64,000 bases of DNA from Jiella pacifica (GTDB lineage: Bacteria; Pseudomonadota; Alphaproteobacteria; Rhizobiales; Rhizobiaceae), in contig NZ_JAAAMG010000023.1 of assembly GCF_010500815.1 (NCBI RefSeq), positions 30,199-94,198 on the forward strand, read 5' to 3'. Made by a program: the position numbers and the translations under genes. Shown in pieces: positions 18,169 to 27,542 of this stretch. Positions within the stretch are counted from its first letter, which is position 1; each line of letters starts with the position of its first letter. A model generated the notes under the pieces. It was given only the letters and a program-made list of their open reading frames with translations. It did no database searches and was not told the origin of the DNA.

Positions 18169-19111
18169 TCCGATGAGCGAGGTCGCCTTCCAATCCGACC
18201 CGGCGGAAATCCGGGCTCGCCTCAAGAGCGCGAGCGAACTCGATCCGGCGCGGTTACCGCGGCTCGAGCATCTCTGCGGCGTCTGGACCGAGGAAATGTC
18301 CGCTCGGCTCAAGGAGCTGACCTCGGGTGCGTTCGAGATCGTCTATCAGCAGTGCGACGTCGAGGGCGCTCCCGATCCGGAAGACCAGGCTTTCGCAACG
18401 ACGCTGATCGCCCCCCTCCTGTCCAACCGTTTTGCCAAGCCGAGCTTCGTTCTCGCCGATCACAAGCTCGTCGAGGTGGTGCTATCGGCCTTTCTCGGAT
18501 GCCAGCCGTCGGCCGAACTCGCCGAATCCCGCACGCCGAGCGCCTTCGACCAGCACTTCGTCCGGCTGTTCTTCTCGAAAGTGATGGAGACCGCCTCGAA
18601 GGTCTTTCAGCCGATGGCGAGTTTCGATCTCTCGCTCGGCAGCTTCGTTTCGCCCGCCGAACTGGCTGAACTCCTCGGCGAGGAGCCCGAGCGCTATTTC
18701 GTCTTCCGCTTCGAAATGGAGTTTGCGGGGCTGACCGCGCCGTTCTCCCTGGCGCTGCCGAAGAGCTTCCTCTCACCGCACCGGCGGTTTCTCAGCGGTA
18801 CGCCCGAAAAGCCCGAGGTCGGCTCGGACGAAGCCTGGAAGAAGGGCATCGAGGCCAGCTTCGCCCAGAGCGATCTCCGGATCGATGCGGTGCTGTGCAA
18901 GAAGAAGATCCCGCTGTCGCAGGTCGCGCGCTTCAAGGTCGGCGCCACGGTCGAACTGGATGTGGGCCTGACCAGCCTCATTCCGCTCGAATGCGAGGAT
19001 CGGCCGATGTTCCGGGCGAAGGTCGGGCGGTCCCGCGATTTCTATGTGGTGCGCGTCGAAGAGCGCATCGATCCGGCTCAGGAGTTCATCGATGACATCC
19101 TATCTGATTGA
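18161..19111 (+). CDS. fliM: Flagellar motor switch protein FliM
   Basis: 316 residues (GTG at 18161, or ATG at 18173). It contains a CheC-like middle domain and a C-terminal SpoA-like domain ('[19 protein letters not shown]', '[18 protein letters not shown]'). The N-terminal CheY-P-binding peptide typical of enterics (LSQxEIDALL-like) is not visible; rhizobial FliM proteins are divergent there. It forms the C-ring with FliG and FliN and controls rotation. It overlaps both motA (8 bp) and the next gene (20 bp). Confidence 0.9.
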   Translation: MPDPMSEVAFQSDPAEIRARLKSASELDPARLPRLEHLCGVWTEEMSARLKELTSGAFEIVYQQCDVEGAPDPEDQAFATTLIAPLLSNRFAKPSFVLADHKLVEVVLSAFLGCQPSAELAESRTPSAFDQHFVRLFFSKVMETASKVFQPMASFDLSLGSFVSPAELAELLGEEPERYFVFRFEMEFAGLTAPFSLALPKSFLSPHRRFLSGTPEKPEVGSDEAWKKGIEASFAQSDLRIDAVLCKKKIPLSQVARFKVGATVELDVGLTSLIPLECEDRPMFRAKVGRSRDFYVVRVEERIDPAQEFIDDILSD

Positions 19112-19451
19112 TGCGCTCCTCGTCGTCGCACTGGTCGTTACGGCGCTTCGCTGCGGCCGAATGCACAAGGAACTGCGTGCGCTGCGGCAGACCAACCTCG
19201 CCGAGGCGCTGATCGATGCCGAGGTGTCGCTGAACCGGGCCGCCGAGGCGATCGTCGCGGCGCGCCATGAAGGCGTCGACACCGTTCGCGAGCTCGAGCG
19301 CCAGCTGGTCGAGGCGCGCCGCGTCACCGCCGAATTGCGCGGGCTCGTCGCGCGCGGCGAACCGGCGCATGCCGGCGAAGCTGACGCCGACCCTTACCGG
19401 GATTTCTTTGCCGCAGCGCAAGACAGGCTTCACGCCAGTCTGGCCCGCTAG
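19092..19451 (+). CDS. Small membrane-anchored coiled-coil protein in flagellar cluster (DUF6468-like)
   Basis: 119 residues. One N-terminal membrane helix ([20 protein letters not shown]) is followed by a long charged helix rich in Arg, Glu and Ala (about residues 30-95), likely a coiled coil. It resembles the DUF6468 proteins of alphaproteobacterial flagellar clusters; I make that match from memory of layout and position. It overlaps the fliM 3' end by 20 bp and is followed by fliN, so co-translation with switch proteins is likely. Function unknown; a C-ring or stator accessory role is possible. Confidence 0.75.
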   Translation: MTSYLIDALLVVALVVTALRCGRMHKELRALRQTNLAEALIDAEVSLNRAAEAIVAARHEGVDTVRELERQLVEARRVTAELRGLVARGEPAHAGEADADPYRDFFAAAQDRLHASLAR

Positions 19452-19519
19452 TCCGGTAGCGGCAAACCACCGGACCGGACCGCCTGCCGCATCCCCCTCT
19501 ACCCTCGAAAGGCCGCCCA

Positions 19520-19972
19520 ATGAGCGACTCCGAACTCGACCTTGATCTCGAAGACTCCGAAGACGCGGAATCCGGTATGGGCGGTTTCGAGATGCCCGCA
19601 GGCTTCGATCCGTCCGCTGCGATGAGTCAACTAGGCGCCGGGGCGCAGGACGAGGAAGATGACGACGTGATCGAGGAACCCGCCGCCGATCATCTCGATC
19701 TCGATCTGGTCATGGACGTTCCGGTGACCATGGAGGTCATTCTCGGCTCTTCCACCATGACCGTCGCCAACATCCTGAAGCTCGGTCGCGGCGCCGTCGT
19801 CAAGCTCGACACCAAGGTCGGCGATCCAGTCGACGTCGTCGTCAACGGCCGCATCGTCGCCCGCGGCGAGATCGTCGTGATCGACAAGGAGGAGCAGCGC
19901 TTCGGCATCACCCTCACCGACGTCGCGAAGCCCGGCTCCAAGCTGCAAGCTCGCAAGCCTCGCGCGGCCTGA
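19520..19972 (+). CDS. fliN: Flagellar motor switch protein FliN
   Basis: 150 residues. An acidic N terminus (about 60 residues rich in Asp/Glu) leads to a SpoA domain: 'LDLVMDVPVTMEVILGSSTMTVANILKLGRGAVVKLDTKVGDPVDVVVNGRIVARGE'. It forms the lower C-ring with FliM and docks FliH/FliI. It starts 68 bp after the small DUF6468-like gene and ends 6 bp before fliG. Confidence 0.95.
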   Translation: MSDSELDLDLEDSEDAESGMGGFEMPAGFDPSAAMSQLGAGAQDEEDDDVIEEPAADHLDLDLVMDVPVTMEVILGSSTMTVANILKLGRGAVVKLDTKVGDPVDVVVNGRIVARGEIVVIDKEEQRFGITLTDVAKPGSKLQARKPRAA

Positions 19973-19978
19973 TAAGCC

Positions 19979-21025
19979 ATGTCGATCATCGCCGCCTATA
20001 CCAATGAGCCTGGTCTGCCCGATGACGGTAGGTCGCGCGCGGCCATCCTGCTGCTCGCGCTCGGATCGGAGGGGGCGGCGCGTCTTCTGAAGCATCTTTC
20101 GCCCGAAGAGATACGCCTCGTCCGCGAAAGCGCCGCGAGCCTGCCGACCGTCGGGCCGGAGCATATCGACGAGGTGGTCGACGAGTTCCAGAGCTACTTC
20201 AAGAAGGGCGCGGCGCTGACCGGGCCGGCCAAGGAGATGGCCGAGCTCCTCGAGAACGCGCTGTCGCGGGAAGAGTACGTCGCGATCTTCGATCCGGACA
20301 GTCGCGATCCGGCGCTGGCCGACCTCGTCGAGATGAACCGCGACGGCGACGTCTGGGAGGCGATCGCGGCGACGGAGCCGGCTGCCTTCGCCCAGAAGCT
20401 CCTCCCCGAGCATCCCCAGCTGGTGGCGATCATCCTCGCCAAGGTTCCCCCCGAGATCGCCTCGGCGATGGTGCGCGAATTCCCGCCGGCGATGCGCAAC
20501 GACGTGATGCGGCGGATCCTGACCCTGAAGCCGTTGCAATACACGGTGCAGACCATTCTCGAAGGCCAGATCCGGCGCAACTTCGTCACAACGAGTGGCG
20601 ATACGGAGGAGGGCGGAAGCCACGCCTTCCTGGCCGAAATCGTCAATCGCCTCGACAAGGAATCCTCCGAAGAGGTGCTGGAATCGCTGCGCGCCACCCG
20701 TCCGAAGGACGCCGAGGCGTTGGAAAAGCTCCTCTTCGCCTTCGACGATCTGCCGGCCCTGCCGCTCAGGTCCCGTCTCACGCTGTTCGACGCGGTCGCC
20801 CCCGATCTCCTGGTCAAGGCGCTGCGCGGCGCCGGCGAGGAAATCGTCGAGCTGGTCCTCTCCTCGCTGGGTGCGAGAGCCCGGCGCATGGCCGAAGCCG
20901 AACTCAAGCAGGAGTCCAACATCCAGAAGTCCGAGATCGACGGCGCAAGGCGCCAGATCGCCAAGGAAGCGCTTCGCCTCGCCGGCGAGGGCAAGCTCGT
21001 GCTGCGCGAGCAGATCGAGGACTGA
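19979..21025 (+). CDS. fliG: Flagellar motor switch protein FliG
   Basis: 348 residues. It shows the FliG architecture: an N-terminal domain ('AAILLLALGSEGAARLLKHLSPEEIRLV'), a middle armadillo domain with 'LLPEHPQLVAIILAKVPPEIAS', and a C-terminal torque domain with alternating charges ('KALRGAGEEIVELVLSSLGARARRMAEAEL'). It couples MotA to the MS-ring and switch. Part of the motA operon. Confidence 0.95.
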   Translation: MSIIAAYTNEPGLPDDGRSRAAILLLALGSEGAARLLKHLSPEEIRLVRESAASLPTVGPEHIDEVVDEFQSYFKKGAALTGPAKEMAELLENALSREEYVAIFDPDSRDPALADLVEMNRDGDVWEAIAATEPAAFAQKLLPEHPQLVAIILAKVPPEIASAMVREFPPAMRNDVMRRILTLKPLQYTVQTILEGQIRRNFVTTSGDTEEGGSHAFLAEIVNRLDKESSEEVLESLRATRPKDAEALEKLLFAFDDLPALPLRSRLTLFDAVAPDLLVKALRGAGEEIVELVLSSLGARARRMAEAELKQESNIQKSEIDGARRQIAKEALRLAGEGKLVLREQIED

Positions 21026-21115
21026 CGACCCGGGCGGCGTAACCATTGCGCAACCGTAAGCCCGGGAAAGCGACGGCGAATTCATCCAACGTCAACGGCT
21101 TGAGGGAGTAGATCG

Positions 21116-22201
21116 TTGTCGGACGAGGATAAGTCGTCAAAGACAGAGCAGCCGACGGAAAAGAAGATCCGCGACACGATCGAGAAGGGCAACCTTCCGG
21201 TCTCGCGAGAAGCTCCGATCCTGACCTCTCTCCTGGCGGCGATGGCCTTCTTCACCTTTCAGGTGAAGGACGGCTCCGCGCATCTGCTCCTCGCCCTGAA
21301 GTCGACGATGGAAAATCCGCTCCAATGGGAGTTGGAGACGGGGGCCGATGCGTTACATGTGCTCGAAATGCTCGCAGTCGAGATGGGGCGCTTCCTCATG
21401 CCCGCCGTGCTTCTCTTCGCAGGGGCCGGCGTCGTCGCATCGGTTCTTCAAAATCCGCCGCAGATCAATTTCGAGCGGATCGCACCCAAGGCATCGAACG
21501 TTTCTCTGTCGTCCGGTTTCAGCCGAATATTCGGCCTCAAGGGCGTGACGGAGTTCGGCAAGTCCATGTTCAAGTTCATTGCCATCGGTGTCGTCGTCGG
21601 CTCCATTCTCGTCTCGGGTTTCCCGACGATGGTGAAGGCGATGTATGCCGACCCGGTGCTGTTGCCGGAGCTCATCCTCGAAATGGCGATGAAGCTCCTG
21701 TCCGGCGTGTCGATCGCCACGATCGTTCTCGTCGCCGCCGACATCGGGCTGTCGCGCTTTCACTGGAACCGCGACCTGATGATGTCCAAGCAGGACATCA
21801 AGGACGAAAACAAGCAGATGGAGGGCGACCCGATGGTCAAGGCCCGCCAGCGCCAGATCGCCCGCGAGCGGACCAAGCGTCGTATGATGGCCGAGGTTCC
21901 GAAGGCGACCCTCGTCATCGCCAACCCGACCCACTACGCCATCGCCCTTCGCTATGTCCGCGAAGAGGGCGGTGCGCCGATCGTCGTCGCCAAGGGGACC
22001 GACCTCCTGGCCCTGAAAATTCGCGAAATCGCCGAAGCCAACGACGTGCCGGTGATCGAAGACAAGCTCTTGGCAAGGTCGATGTACGACCATGTCGAAA
22101 TCGATCAGATGATACCGCCTCAGTTTTTCAAGGCCGTCGCCGAGATCATCTACTATTTGTACGCCCGGTCCGGGACCAAGATGGGGGTTGCCACGGCTTA
22201 A
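21116..22201 (+). CDS. flhB: Flagellar export apparatus protein FlhB
   Basis: 361 residues from a TTG start preceded by GAGGGAG. It starts SDEDKSSKTEQPTEKKIRDTIEKG, has four membrane helices and a cytoplasmic domain. The autocleavage motif NPTH is at residues 270-273 (cleavage after Asn270), which switches export from rod/hook to filament substrates. It follows fliG by 90 bp and is followed within 2 bp by an unknown gene. Confidence 0.95.
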   Translation: MSDEDKSSKTEQPTEKKIRDTIEKGNLPVSREAPILTSLLAAMAFFTFQVKDGSAHLLLALKSTMENPLQWELETGADALHVLEMLAVEMGRFLMPAVLLFAGAGVVASVLQNPPQINFERIAPKASNVSLSSGFSRIFGLKGVTEFGKSMFKFIAIGVVVGSILVSGFPTMVKAMYADPVLLPELILEMAMKLLSGVSIATIVLVAADIGLSRFHWNRDLMMSKQDIKDENKQMEGDPMVKARQRQIARERTKRRMMAEVPKATLVIANPTHYAIALRYVREEGGAPIVVAKGTDLLALKIREIAEANDVPVIEDKLLARSMYDHVEIDQMIPPQFFKAVAEIIYYLYARSGTKMGVATA

Positions 22202-22203
22202 CC

Positions 22204-22632
22204 ATGCTCGACATTCGAAAAAGATCGACGATGTCGCGGGAGCGGGCGCTCGCGGACGGCATCAAGGAAGTGGCCGCGGAGCTGAGGCTCGTCGAGGTCG
22301 TCGACTATATCGCCTTCCTGCGGCTGGAGCGGTACGGCAATCTCGCCGATATCGTCACGTCCTCGTCGGAACTCTATCTGAAGCCCGGCGTCCTGCGCTT
22401 TGCGGATGGTGGTGAAGTGCGGCTGAAGTGGGGCGAAGTGCCGGTGGTCATCCTGGCTCTGGAATTCCGCCACGCCGGTGTGACCGCCCATCTGCACCTC
22501 GAACTCGGCGCGACGACCGCCGCGGTCGAGATCATTCATGTCAGCTTCGACGATCGGCCGCCGACGGTGGACGAGGAACTCGTCCTGCTGATGAACGCCA
22601 TCGCGGACGCGCATCTCAAAGCCCGCGACTGA
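22204..22632 (+). CDS. Unknown conserved-looking protein downstream of flhB
   Basis: 142 residues (ATG at 22204; a second ATG at 22231 gives 133). Soluble and mixed alpha/beta. It starts with a charged helical region (SRERALADGIKEVAAELRLVEVVDYIAFLRL), followed by beta-rich sequence (VRLKWGEVPVVILALEF, VTAHLHLEL, VEIIHVSFDD) and a last helix. I do not recognise the family. Two bases after flhB and followed by a terminator, it is the last gene of the motA-flhB unit, so a motility-related role is inferred from position only. Confidence 0.75.
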   Translation: MLDIRKRSTMSRERALADGIKEVAAELRLVEVVDYIAFLRLERYGNLADIVTSSSELYLKPGVLRFADGGEVRLKWGEVPVVILALEFRHAGVTAHLHLELGATTAAVEIIHVSFDDRPPTVDEELVLLMNAIADAHLKARD

Positions 22633-22674
22633 TCGCACGAGCGATCCTTCGGACGGAACCTCTCCAGTCGGAGC

Positions 22675-22708
22675 GTGATCGGCCAATCCCGGTCACGTTC
22701 CGTTTTTT
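22675..22708 (+). terminator. Rho-independent terminator of the motA-flhB operon
   Basis: GTGATCGG (22675-22682) pairs with CCGGTCAC (22689-22696; one G-U pair) across a 6-nt loop. It is followed closely by six Ts at 22703-22708. An outer ACGGAAC/GTTCCGT pairing could extend the stem. Confidence 0.7.
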
Positions 22709-23196
22709 CGCTCGGCGCGATACCCACATCCGCCGAGCTCCAGATTCTTCCCCGTGGTGCCGTGAGCGCCGACCCCTCCTTCGCCGAGGAGCGCCGCTGG
22801 AGCGATTCGCGCTCGCGGAAATTCTCCGAGATCACCAAGGCCCATCCGGCCGCTTGCGAATTTCGCCGCCCGGCGCCGTCACGTCGCGCTTCGCGAAACG
22901 GACAGGTCCGTCGGCTTTGAGCGATACCCTGGCGGCGCCCCCCGGACTGGACGGCCTCTCGCGGGCGCCGGGATCCTGTCCCGCCAGAATCCCATGATGC
23001 GCGGGCGAGGGGTCGTCGTCGAAAGCTCCGCCCAGCCGGCACCGTTTCGGCCGGCCCGTTCGTCGAGATGCGGAGCGAGCCGGCACGCCAGACTCGCCGT
23101 CGGTACTTCGCAACGACGCCGCGGCAGCTTCCCTACAAGTTTCGGACAAGTGGTTCGGCATAGAACCGGGTCAGTCGAAGCAACGGAAGTTTCGCA
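22709..23196 (+). other. Gene-free region upstream of the flgB operon
   Basis: 488 bp between the terminator and flgB. All open frames here lack family features and look like G+C-rich background. It must contain the promoter of the flgB-fliP unit, but I see neither a CtrA box nor an EcfG element. The last 60 bp, before flgB, are somewhat more A-rich. Confidence 0.4.
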
Positions 23197-23577
23197 ATGG
23201 ACAGCGCCTATCTCTTCGGCATCACCTCCCAGCGCAACGCTTGGCTCACCGCCCGTCAGGCGGTCGTCGCCGAGAACGTCGCGAATGCCGATACGCCCGA
23301 TTACAAGACCAAGGACATCGCACCGTTCGAAGACGTGCTGAACCAGGTCGGAATGAAGATGGTCGCCGACAACGAGGCGCACATCGCGATGGGCGGCGGC
23401 TACGGCGAGGGCGTTGCGCGCACCGGCCAGCAGGACTGGGTGGTGACGACGACCGACAAGGACGTCACGATCGAACAGGAGATGCTCAAGGCCGGCGAGG
23501 TCTCGCGCTCCTATTCGCTGAATACTTCGATCGTCAAAGCCTTCCATCGGATGCTTCTCAACACCGTGAAGGGCTGA
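23197..23577 (+). CDS. flgB: Flagellar basal-body rod protein FlgB
   Basis: 126 residues. It contains the rod motif '[29 protein letters not shown]' and the C-terminal helix '[25 protein letters not shown]'. FlgB is a proximal rod subunit exported by the type III apparatus. First gene of the flgB-C-fliE-flgG-A-I-motE-flgH unit, 5 bp before flgC. Confidence 0.94.
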   Translation: MDSAYLFGITSQRNAWLTARQAVVAENVANADTPDYKTKDIAPFEDVLNQVGMKMVADNEAHIAMGGGYGEGVARTGQQDWVVTTTDKDVTIEQEMLKAGEVSRSYSLNTSIVKAFHRMLLNTVKG

Positions 23578-23582
23578 CGCCG

Positions 23583-23999
23583 ATGATCGATCCCATTGTC
23601 TCTTCTCTGAAGATCGCTTCGAGCGGGTTGTCGGCGCAGTCGACGCGCCTGCGCGTCGTCTCGGAAAACATCGCCAATGCCAACACCACCGGCGACGTCG
23701 CCGGCGCCGATCCCTACCAGCGCAAGACGATCACCTTCGCCGCCGAACTCGACCGCCTGAGCGGTGCCGACCTGGTCAAGGTGTCGGACGTCGGTCGCGA
23801 CCAGAGCCCCTTCATCGTCGAACACGATCCGGGCAATCCCGCGGCCAACGCCGACGGCTACGTCAAGATGCCGAACGTCAACATGCTGGTCGAGATGGCC
23901 GACATGCGCGAGGCCAACCGCTCCTACGAGGCCAACCTCCAGGTGGTGAAGCAGGCCCGCGAAATCATCAACATGACCATTGATCTCCTGAGGAGTTGA
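23583..23999 (+). CDS. flgC: Flagellar basal-body rod protein FlgC
   Basis: 138 residues from the ATG at 23583. '[29 protein letters not shown]' is the rod N-terminal motif, and '[47 protein letters not shown]' the FlgC C terminus. Rod subunit; a longer upstream frame is a shadow across flgB. Confidence 0.95.
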   Translation: MIDPIVSSLKIASSGLSAQSTRLRVVSENIANANTTGDVAGADPYQRKTITFAAELDRLSGADLVKVSDVGRDQSPFIVEHDPGNPAANADGYVKMPNVNMLVEMADMREANRSYEANLQVVKQAREIINMTIDLLRS

Positions 24000-24001
24000 C
24001 C

Positions 24002-24316
24002 ATGATCCCAGCAATTGGATCGGCCCTTCCGAGGGTCGAACTCTCCCCGAGCACCAGTTTCGTCACCGGCGGCGTTGCCCCGGGGGGCGTGGAGACCGGC
24101 AAGAGCTTTGGCGCCGTCCTGACCCAGCTCGCCTCCGACGCCGTGTCGACGGTGAAGACCGCCGAGGCGACCTCGATCAAGGGCGTCAACGGCGAATCGT
24201 CGACCCAGGCCGTCGTCGAGGCGGTGATGAACGCCGAACGGACCCTGCAGACGGCGATCGCCGTCCGCGACAAGGCGGTCGCCGCCTATCTCGAACTCTC
24301 GCGCATGTCGATCTGA
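24002..24316 (+). CDS. fliE: Flagellar hook-basal body protein FliE
   Basis: 104 residues from the ATG at 24002, with GAGGAG eight bases before it; the TTG at 23996 is a weaker alternative. The C-terminal half has the FliE signature ('QAVVEAVMNAERTLQTAIAVRDKAVAAYLELSRMSI'). FliE joins the MS-ring to the rod. Two bp after flgC. Confidence 0.94.
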   Translation: MIPAIGSALPRVELSPSTSFVTGGVAPGGVETGKSFGAVLTQLASDAVSTVKTAEATSIKGVNGESSTQAVVEAVMNAERTLQTAIAVRDKAVAAYLELSRMSI

Positions 24317-24466
24317 CGCCGCCGAGGCGTGCCGGACCGGGGCGCCGCGGGCAAAGCCCGGCGACAAGGCCTGCGACGAGGCGAAGCCGGCTTTTGCCGG
24401 ATCCATCATCGCCGATCCCACGATCGCCACCGGCATCGCGGGCAATAACCAGAAACGGAGTATCCG

Positions 24467-25255
24467 ATGCGCGCCCTAGCGATCGCAGCCACCGGCATGA
24501 ACGCCCAGCAGACCAATGTCGAGGTCATCGCGAACAACATCGCGAACATCAACACGACCGGCTTCAAGCGGGCGAGGGCCGAGTTCACGGATCTGCTCTA
24601 TCAGGTCGAGCGGATGCAGGGCGTGCCCAACCGGGGCGGCGAAGGCGTCGTTCCGGAAGGCGCGCAGCTCGGCCTCGGCGTCCGCCTCGCGGCGATCCGC
24701 ACCGTGCATCTGCAGGGAACGCTGAACCAGACCGGCAACCGGCTCGATCTTGCCATCAACGGCAATGGCTGGTTCCAGGTGCAGGGCCCGGGCGGCGAAA
24801 CGCTCTATACCCGTGACGGCGCCTTCAACACCAATGCCAACGGCCAGCTCGTCACCCTCGACGGTTTCGCCGTGGACCCGGGCATCACTGTTCCGGCCAA
24901 CACCACCGAGGTGACGGTCAATGCCAGCGGCGAGGTCTACGCCACGATCGACGGCCAGGTCGCCCCGCAGCTGCTCGGCCAGCTGACCATCTCGACCTTT
25001 CCGAACGACGCGGGTCTGGCCGCCCAGGGCGGCAACCTCTTCCGCGAGACCATCGCCTCCGGCGCGCCGGTGGCGGGCGTCGCGGGCGAGCAGGGTTACG
25101 GCACGATCAACCAGGGCTACCTTGAGGATTCGAACGTCGACCCGGTCAAGGAGATCTCCGAGCTGATCTCCGCCCAGCGCGCCTACGAGATGAACTCCAA
25201 GGTAATCACCGCCGCCGACGAAATGTCGAGCGTCGTCTCCAAGGGCATGCGTTAA
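24467..25255 (+). CDS. flgG: Flagellar distal rod protein FlgG
   Basis: 262 residues, the usual FlgG length. N-terminal '[46 protein letters not shown]' and C-terminal '[46 protein letters not shown]' are textbook. It forms the distal rod. 150 bp separate it from fliE, and flgA follows 4 bp after. Confidence 0.97.
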   Translation: MRALAIAATGMNAQQTNVEVIANNIANINTTGFKRARAEFTDLLYQVERMQGVPNRGGEGVVPEGAQLGLGVRLAAIRTVHLQGTLNQTGNRLDLAINGNGWFQVQGPGGETLYTRDGAFNTNANGQLVTLDGFAVDPGITVPANTTEVTVNASGEVYATIDGQVAPQLLGQLTISTFPNDAGLAAQGGNLFRETIASGAPVAGVAGEQGYGTINQGYLEDSNVDPVKEISELISAQRAYEMNSKVITAADEMSSVVSKGMR

Positions 25256-25259
25256 GGTC

Positions 25260-25748
25260 ATGGCTCTCGGCTCCCGTTCGCTCTCACGCCTCGTCGTGCG
25301 GTTCGGCAGGATCGCGGGCCTCGGCCTAGCGACCAGCCTCGCCGGTCCGCTCGCCGCAGCCGAACTGACGCTGCCGGTGCCGTCCGCGATCATCTATCCC
25401 GGCCAAGGCATCGTCGAACGGGGCCTTTCGACCGGCGACTTCATCGTCAAGGACGACAAGGTCGGCCTCTTCGTCCTCGAGGAGAGGATGCTGGAAGGCA
25501 TGGTCGCCAAGCGTACGCTCCTGCCCGGCAACGCCATCCGCGTGACCGACATCTCGCTGCCCGATCTCGTCACCGCCGGGTCTCAGGTCACGCTGGTCTA
25601 CCGCGAGACGGGTCTCTTCATCACCGGCCTCGGCACGGCCCTTCGCTCCGGCGCCATGGGCGATGCGGTCACGGCCCGCAACCTCGACAGCGGCATCGTC
25701 GTCTCGGGCGTCGTCGAAGCCGATGGAACGATCAGGATCGAGGAATGA
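25260..25748 (+). CDS. flgA: Flagellar P-ring assembly chaperone FlgA
   Basis: 162 residues. An N-terminal signal sequence (hydrophobic GLGLATSLAGPLAAA) is followed by an SAF-type domain with 'FIVKDDKVGLFVLEERMLEGMVAKRTLLPGNAIRVTDI' and 'GAMGDAVTARNLDSGIVVSGVVEADG'. It acts in the periplasm on FlgI. It overlaps flgI by 4 bp. Confidence 0.93.
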   Translation: MALGSRSLSRLVVRFGRIAGLGLATSLAGPLAAAELTLPVPSAIIYPGQGIVERGLSTGDFIVKDDKVGLFVLEERMLEGMVAKRTLLPGNAIRVTDISLPDLVTAGSQVTLVYRETGLFITGLGTALRSGAMGDAVTARNLDSGIVVSGVVEADGTIRIEE

Positions 25749-26944
25749 GACCTCTGCGTATCATCGGGCTCGTTCTCGCCCTTGCCGGCCTCGTCCCGCA
25801 GGCGCTTGCCGCCGACATGGTCGCGAGCCGCGGGATGCTGCCCGGCCACGGCGCGAACGAACCCTTCCGTCCTGTCCGCGGCGATCCCGATTCGGCTGTC
25901 GGCACCGTCCGGATCAAGGACATCACCGCGGTTCGGGGCGTCAGGGCGAACCAGCTCGTCGGCTACGGCCTCGTCGTCGGCCTGCAGGGTACCGGCGATT
26001 CCATGCGCAACTCGCCGTTCACCGAGCAATCGCTGCAGTCGATGCTCGATCGGATGGGCGTCAACATCCGCTCGCAGAGCGCCAGGGGCAAGAACGTCGC
26101 CGCCGTCACGGTGACGGCGGAACTGCCGCCCTTCATCGGCACCGGCCAGCGCATCGACGTGACGGTGTCCTCGCTGGGCGATGCCTCCTCGCTGATGGGC
26201 GGAACGCTGGTCATGACGCCGCTCTACGGCGCCGATGGCGAAATCTACGCCGTCGCCCAGGGGCCACTGGCGGTCAGCGGCTTCACCTCGGAGGGCGACA
26301 GCGAAAAGCTGACGCAAGGTGTACCGACGACGGGACGAATCCCCAACGGCGCCCTCGTCGAACGCGAGGTGCCCGGGTCCTTCAACGACGACGGCAAGCT
26401 CGCCTACGAGCTGTTCAATCCCGACTTCAAGACGGCGATCCGCATCGTCGATGTCATCAACGACTATGCGGTCAAGCGCTGGGGCGTTGCCGTCGCCCAG
26501 GAGGAAGATCTTCGCACGGTGCATCTGCATCGGCCGAAGAAGGTCTCCGCCCCGCGGTTTCTCGCCGAACTCGGCGACCTGCGGGTCGCCCCGGACCAAC
26601 CGGCGCGCGTCGTCATCGACGAACGAACGGGAACGGTGGTGATCGGCAAGGACGTCCAGATCTCCACGGTGGCGCTCACCCACGGCAATCTGACGGTCCG
26701 CGTCAGCGAGATGCCTTCGGTCTCCCAGCCGGCGCCGCTCTCGGACGGCCAGACGGTGGTGACGTCGGAGACCCTCGTCGAGGTCCAGCAGGATGGCGGC
26801 AACTTTGCCTATGTCGGCGGCGCCGACCTCGAAACGGTCGTTCGCGGCCTCAACCGAATCGGTCTGAAACCGACGGGGATCATCGCGGTCCTCCAGGCGG
26901 TCAAGACGGCCGGTGCCCTTCAGGCGGAACTGGTGGTGCAATGA
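25745..26944 (+). CDS. flgI: Flagellar P-ring protein FlgI
   Basis: 399 residues. A signal peptide (LRIIGLVLALAGLVPQALA) precedes the FlgI core: 'RIKDITAVRGVRANQLVGYGLVVGLQGTGDS', 'FIGTGQRIDVTVSSLGDASSLMGGTL', and the C-terminal 'ADLETVVRGLNRIGLKPTGIIAVLQAVKTAGALQAELVVQ'. About 30 residues longer than E. coli FlgI, mostly at the N terminus. It forms the periplasmic P-ring bushing. It overlaps flgA and motE by 4 bp each. Confidence 0.96.
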   Translation: MRPLRIIGLVLALAGLVPQALAADMVASRGMLPGHGANEPFRPVRGDPDSAVGTVRIKDITAVRGVRANQLVGYGLVVGLQGTGDSMRNSPFTEQSLQSMLDRMGVNIRSQSARGKNVAAVTVTAELPPFIGTGQRIDVTVSSLGDASSLMGGTLVMTPLYGADGEIYAVAQGPLAVSGFTSEGDSEKLTQGVPTTGRIPNGALVEREVPGSFNDDGKLAYELFNPDFKTAIRIVDVINDYAVKRWGVAVAQEEDLRTVHLHRPKKVSAPRFLAELGDLRVAPDQPARVVIDERTGTVVIGKDVQISTVALTHGNLTVRVSEMPSVSQPAPLSDGQTVVTSETLVEVQQDGGNFAYVGGADLETVVRGLNRIGLKPTGIIAVLQAVKTAGALQAELVVQ

Positions 26945-27531
26945 TGCGAGGCGATACGAAGACGAGCGGATTGCGGGCGGTCCTGACGATCTGCGCCGTT
27001 CTCATCCCGGCAACGACCGCGATGGCGGCAGGCGGCGAAGCGAAGCCCGCCGACAAGCCGGTGATCCCGCCGCAGGAACTCCGGGTCATCGACGAGAACG
27101 GCAATCCTGTCGCCGGCCCGGCGCCGGCGACGGAGGTGGAGAAATACTGCCTCAACATCGCCGACCGGGCCCAGGAGAAGCGCTATTCCCTGCAGCAGGC
27201 GAAGCTGAAGGAAATCGAGGTCGAAGTCGGCAAGCAGATCGACGAGCTCGATCGCCGGCGTGCCGACTACAAGGAGTGGCTTGCCGAGCGCCGGAAGTTC
27301 CTCGACAGCGCCTCCGGCGTCGTCGTCGACATCTATGCCAGCATGGACGCCAGCTCCGCGGCCGGACAGCTCGCCAAGCTCGATCGCGACGCGGCCGCCT
27401 CGGTCCTCGTCAAGCTCAAGGCGCGCCAGGCCAGCTCGATCCTCAGCGAGATGGACGCCAATACCGCGGCGGAGATCGCCGGACGCATCGTGCAGAAGAC
27501 CGCTGCCGGCACCAACGCGCCGCCGGCGTAG
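26941..27531 (+). CDS. motE: Periplasmic motility chaperone MotE
   Basis: 196 residues (ATG at 26941 or 26944). A signal peptide (LRAVLTICAVLIPATTAMA) leads to a coiled-coil region (about 75-110, Glu/Lys/Gln-rich) and a helical domain resembling the MgtE N domain ('LAKLDRDAAASVLVKLKARQASSILSEMDANTAAEIAGRI'). In Sinorhizobium, MotE is a periplasmic chaperone for MotC, a rhizobial motor protein. Position between flgI and flgH agrees with rhizobial clusters. motC lies outside this window. Confidence 0.88.
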   Translation: MMRGDTKTSGLRAVLTICAVLIPATTAMAAGGEAKPADKPVIPPQELRVIDENGNPVAGPAPATEVEKYCLNIADRAQEKRYSLQQAKLKEIEVEVGKQIDELDRRRADYKEWLAERRKFLDSASGVVVDIYASMDASSAAGQLAKLDRDAAASVLVKLKARQASSILSEMDANTAAEIAGRIVQKTAAGTNAPPA

Positions 27532-27542
27532 GAGAGGCGTAA

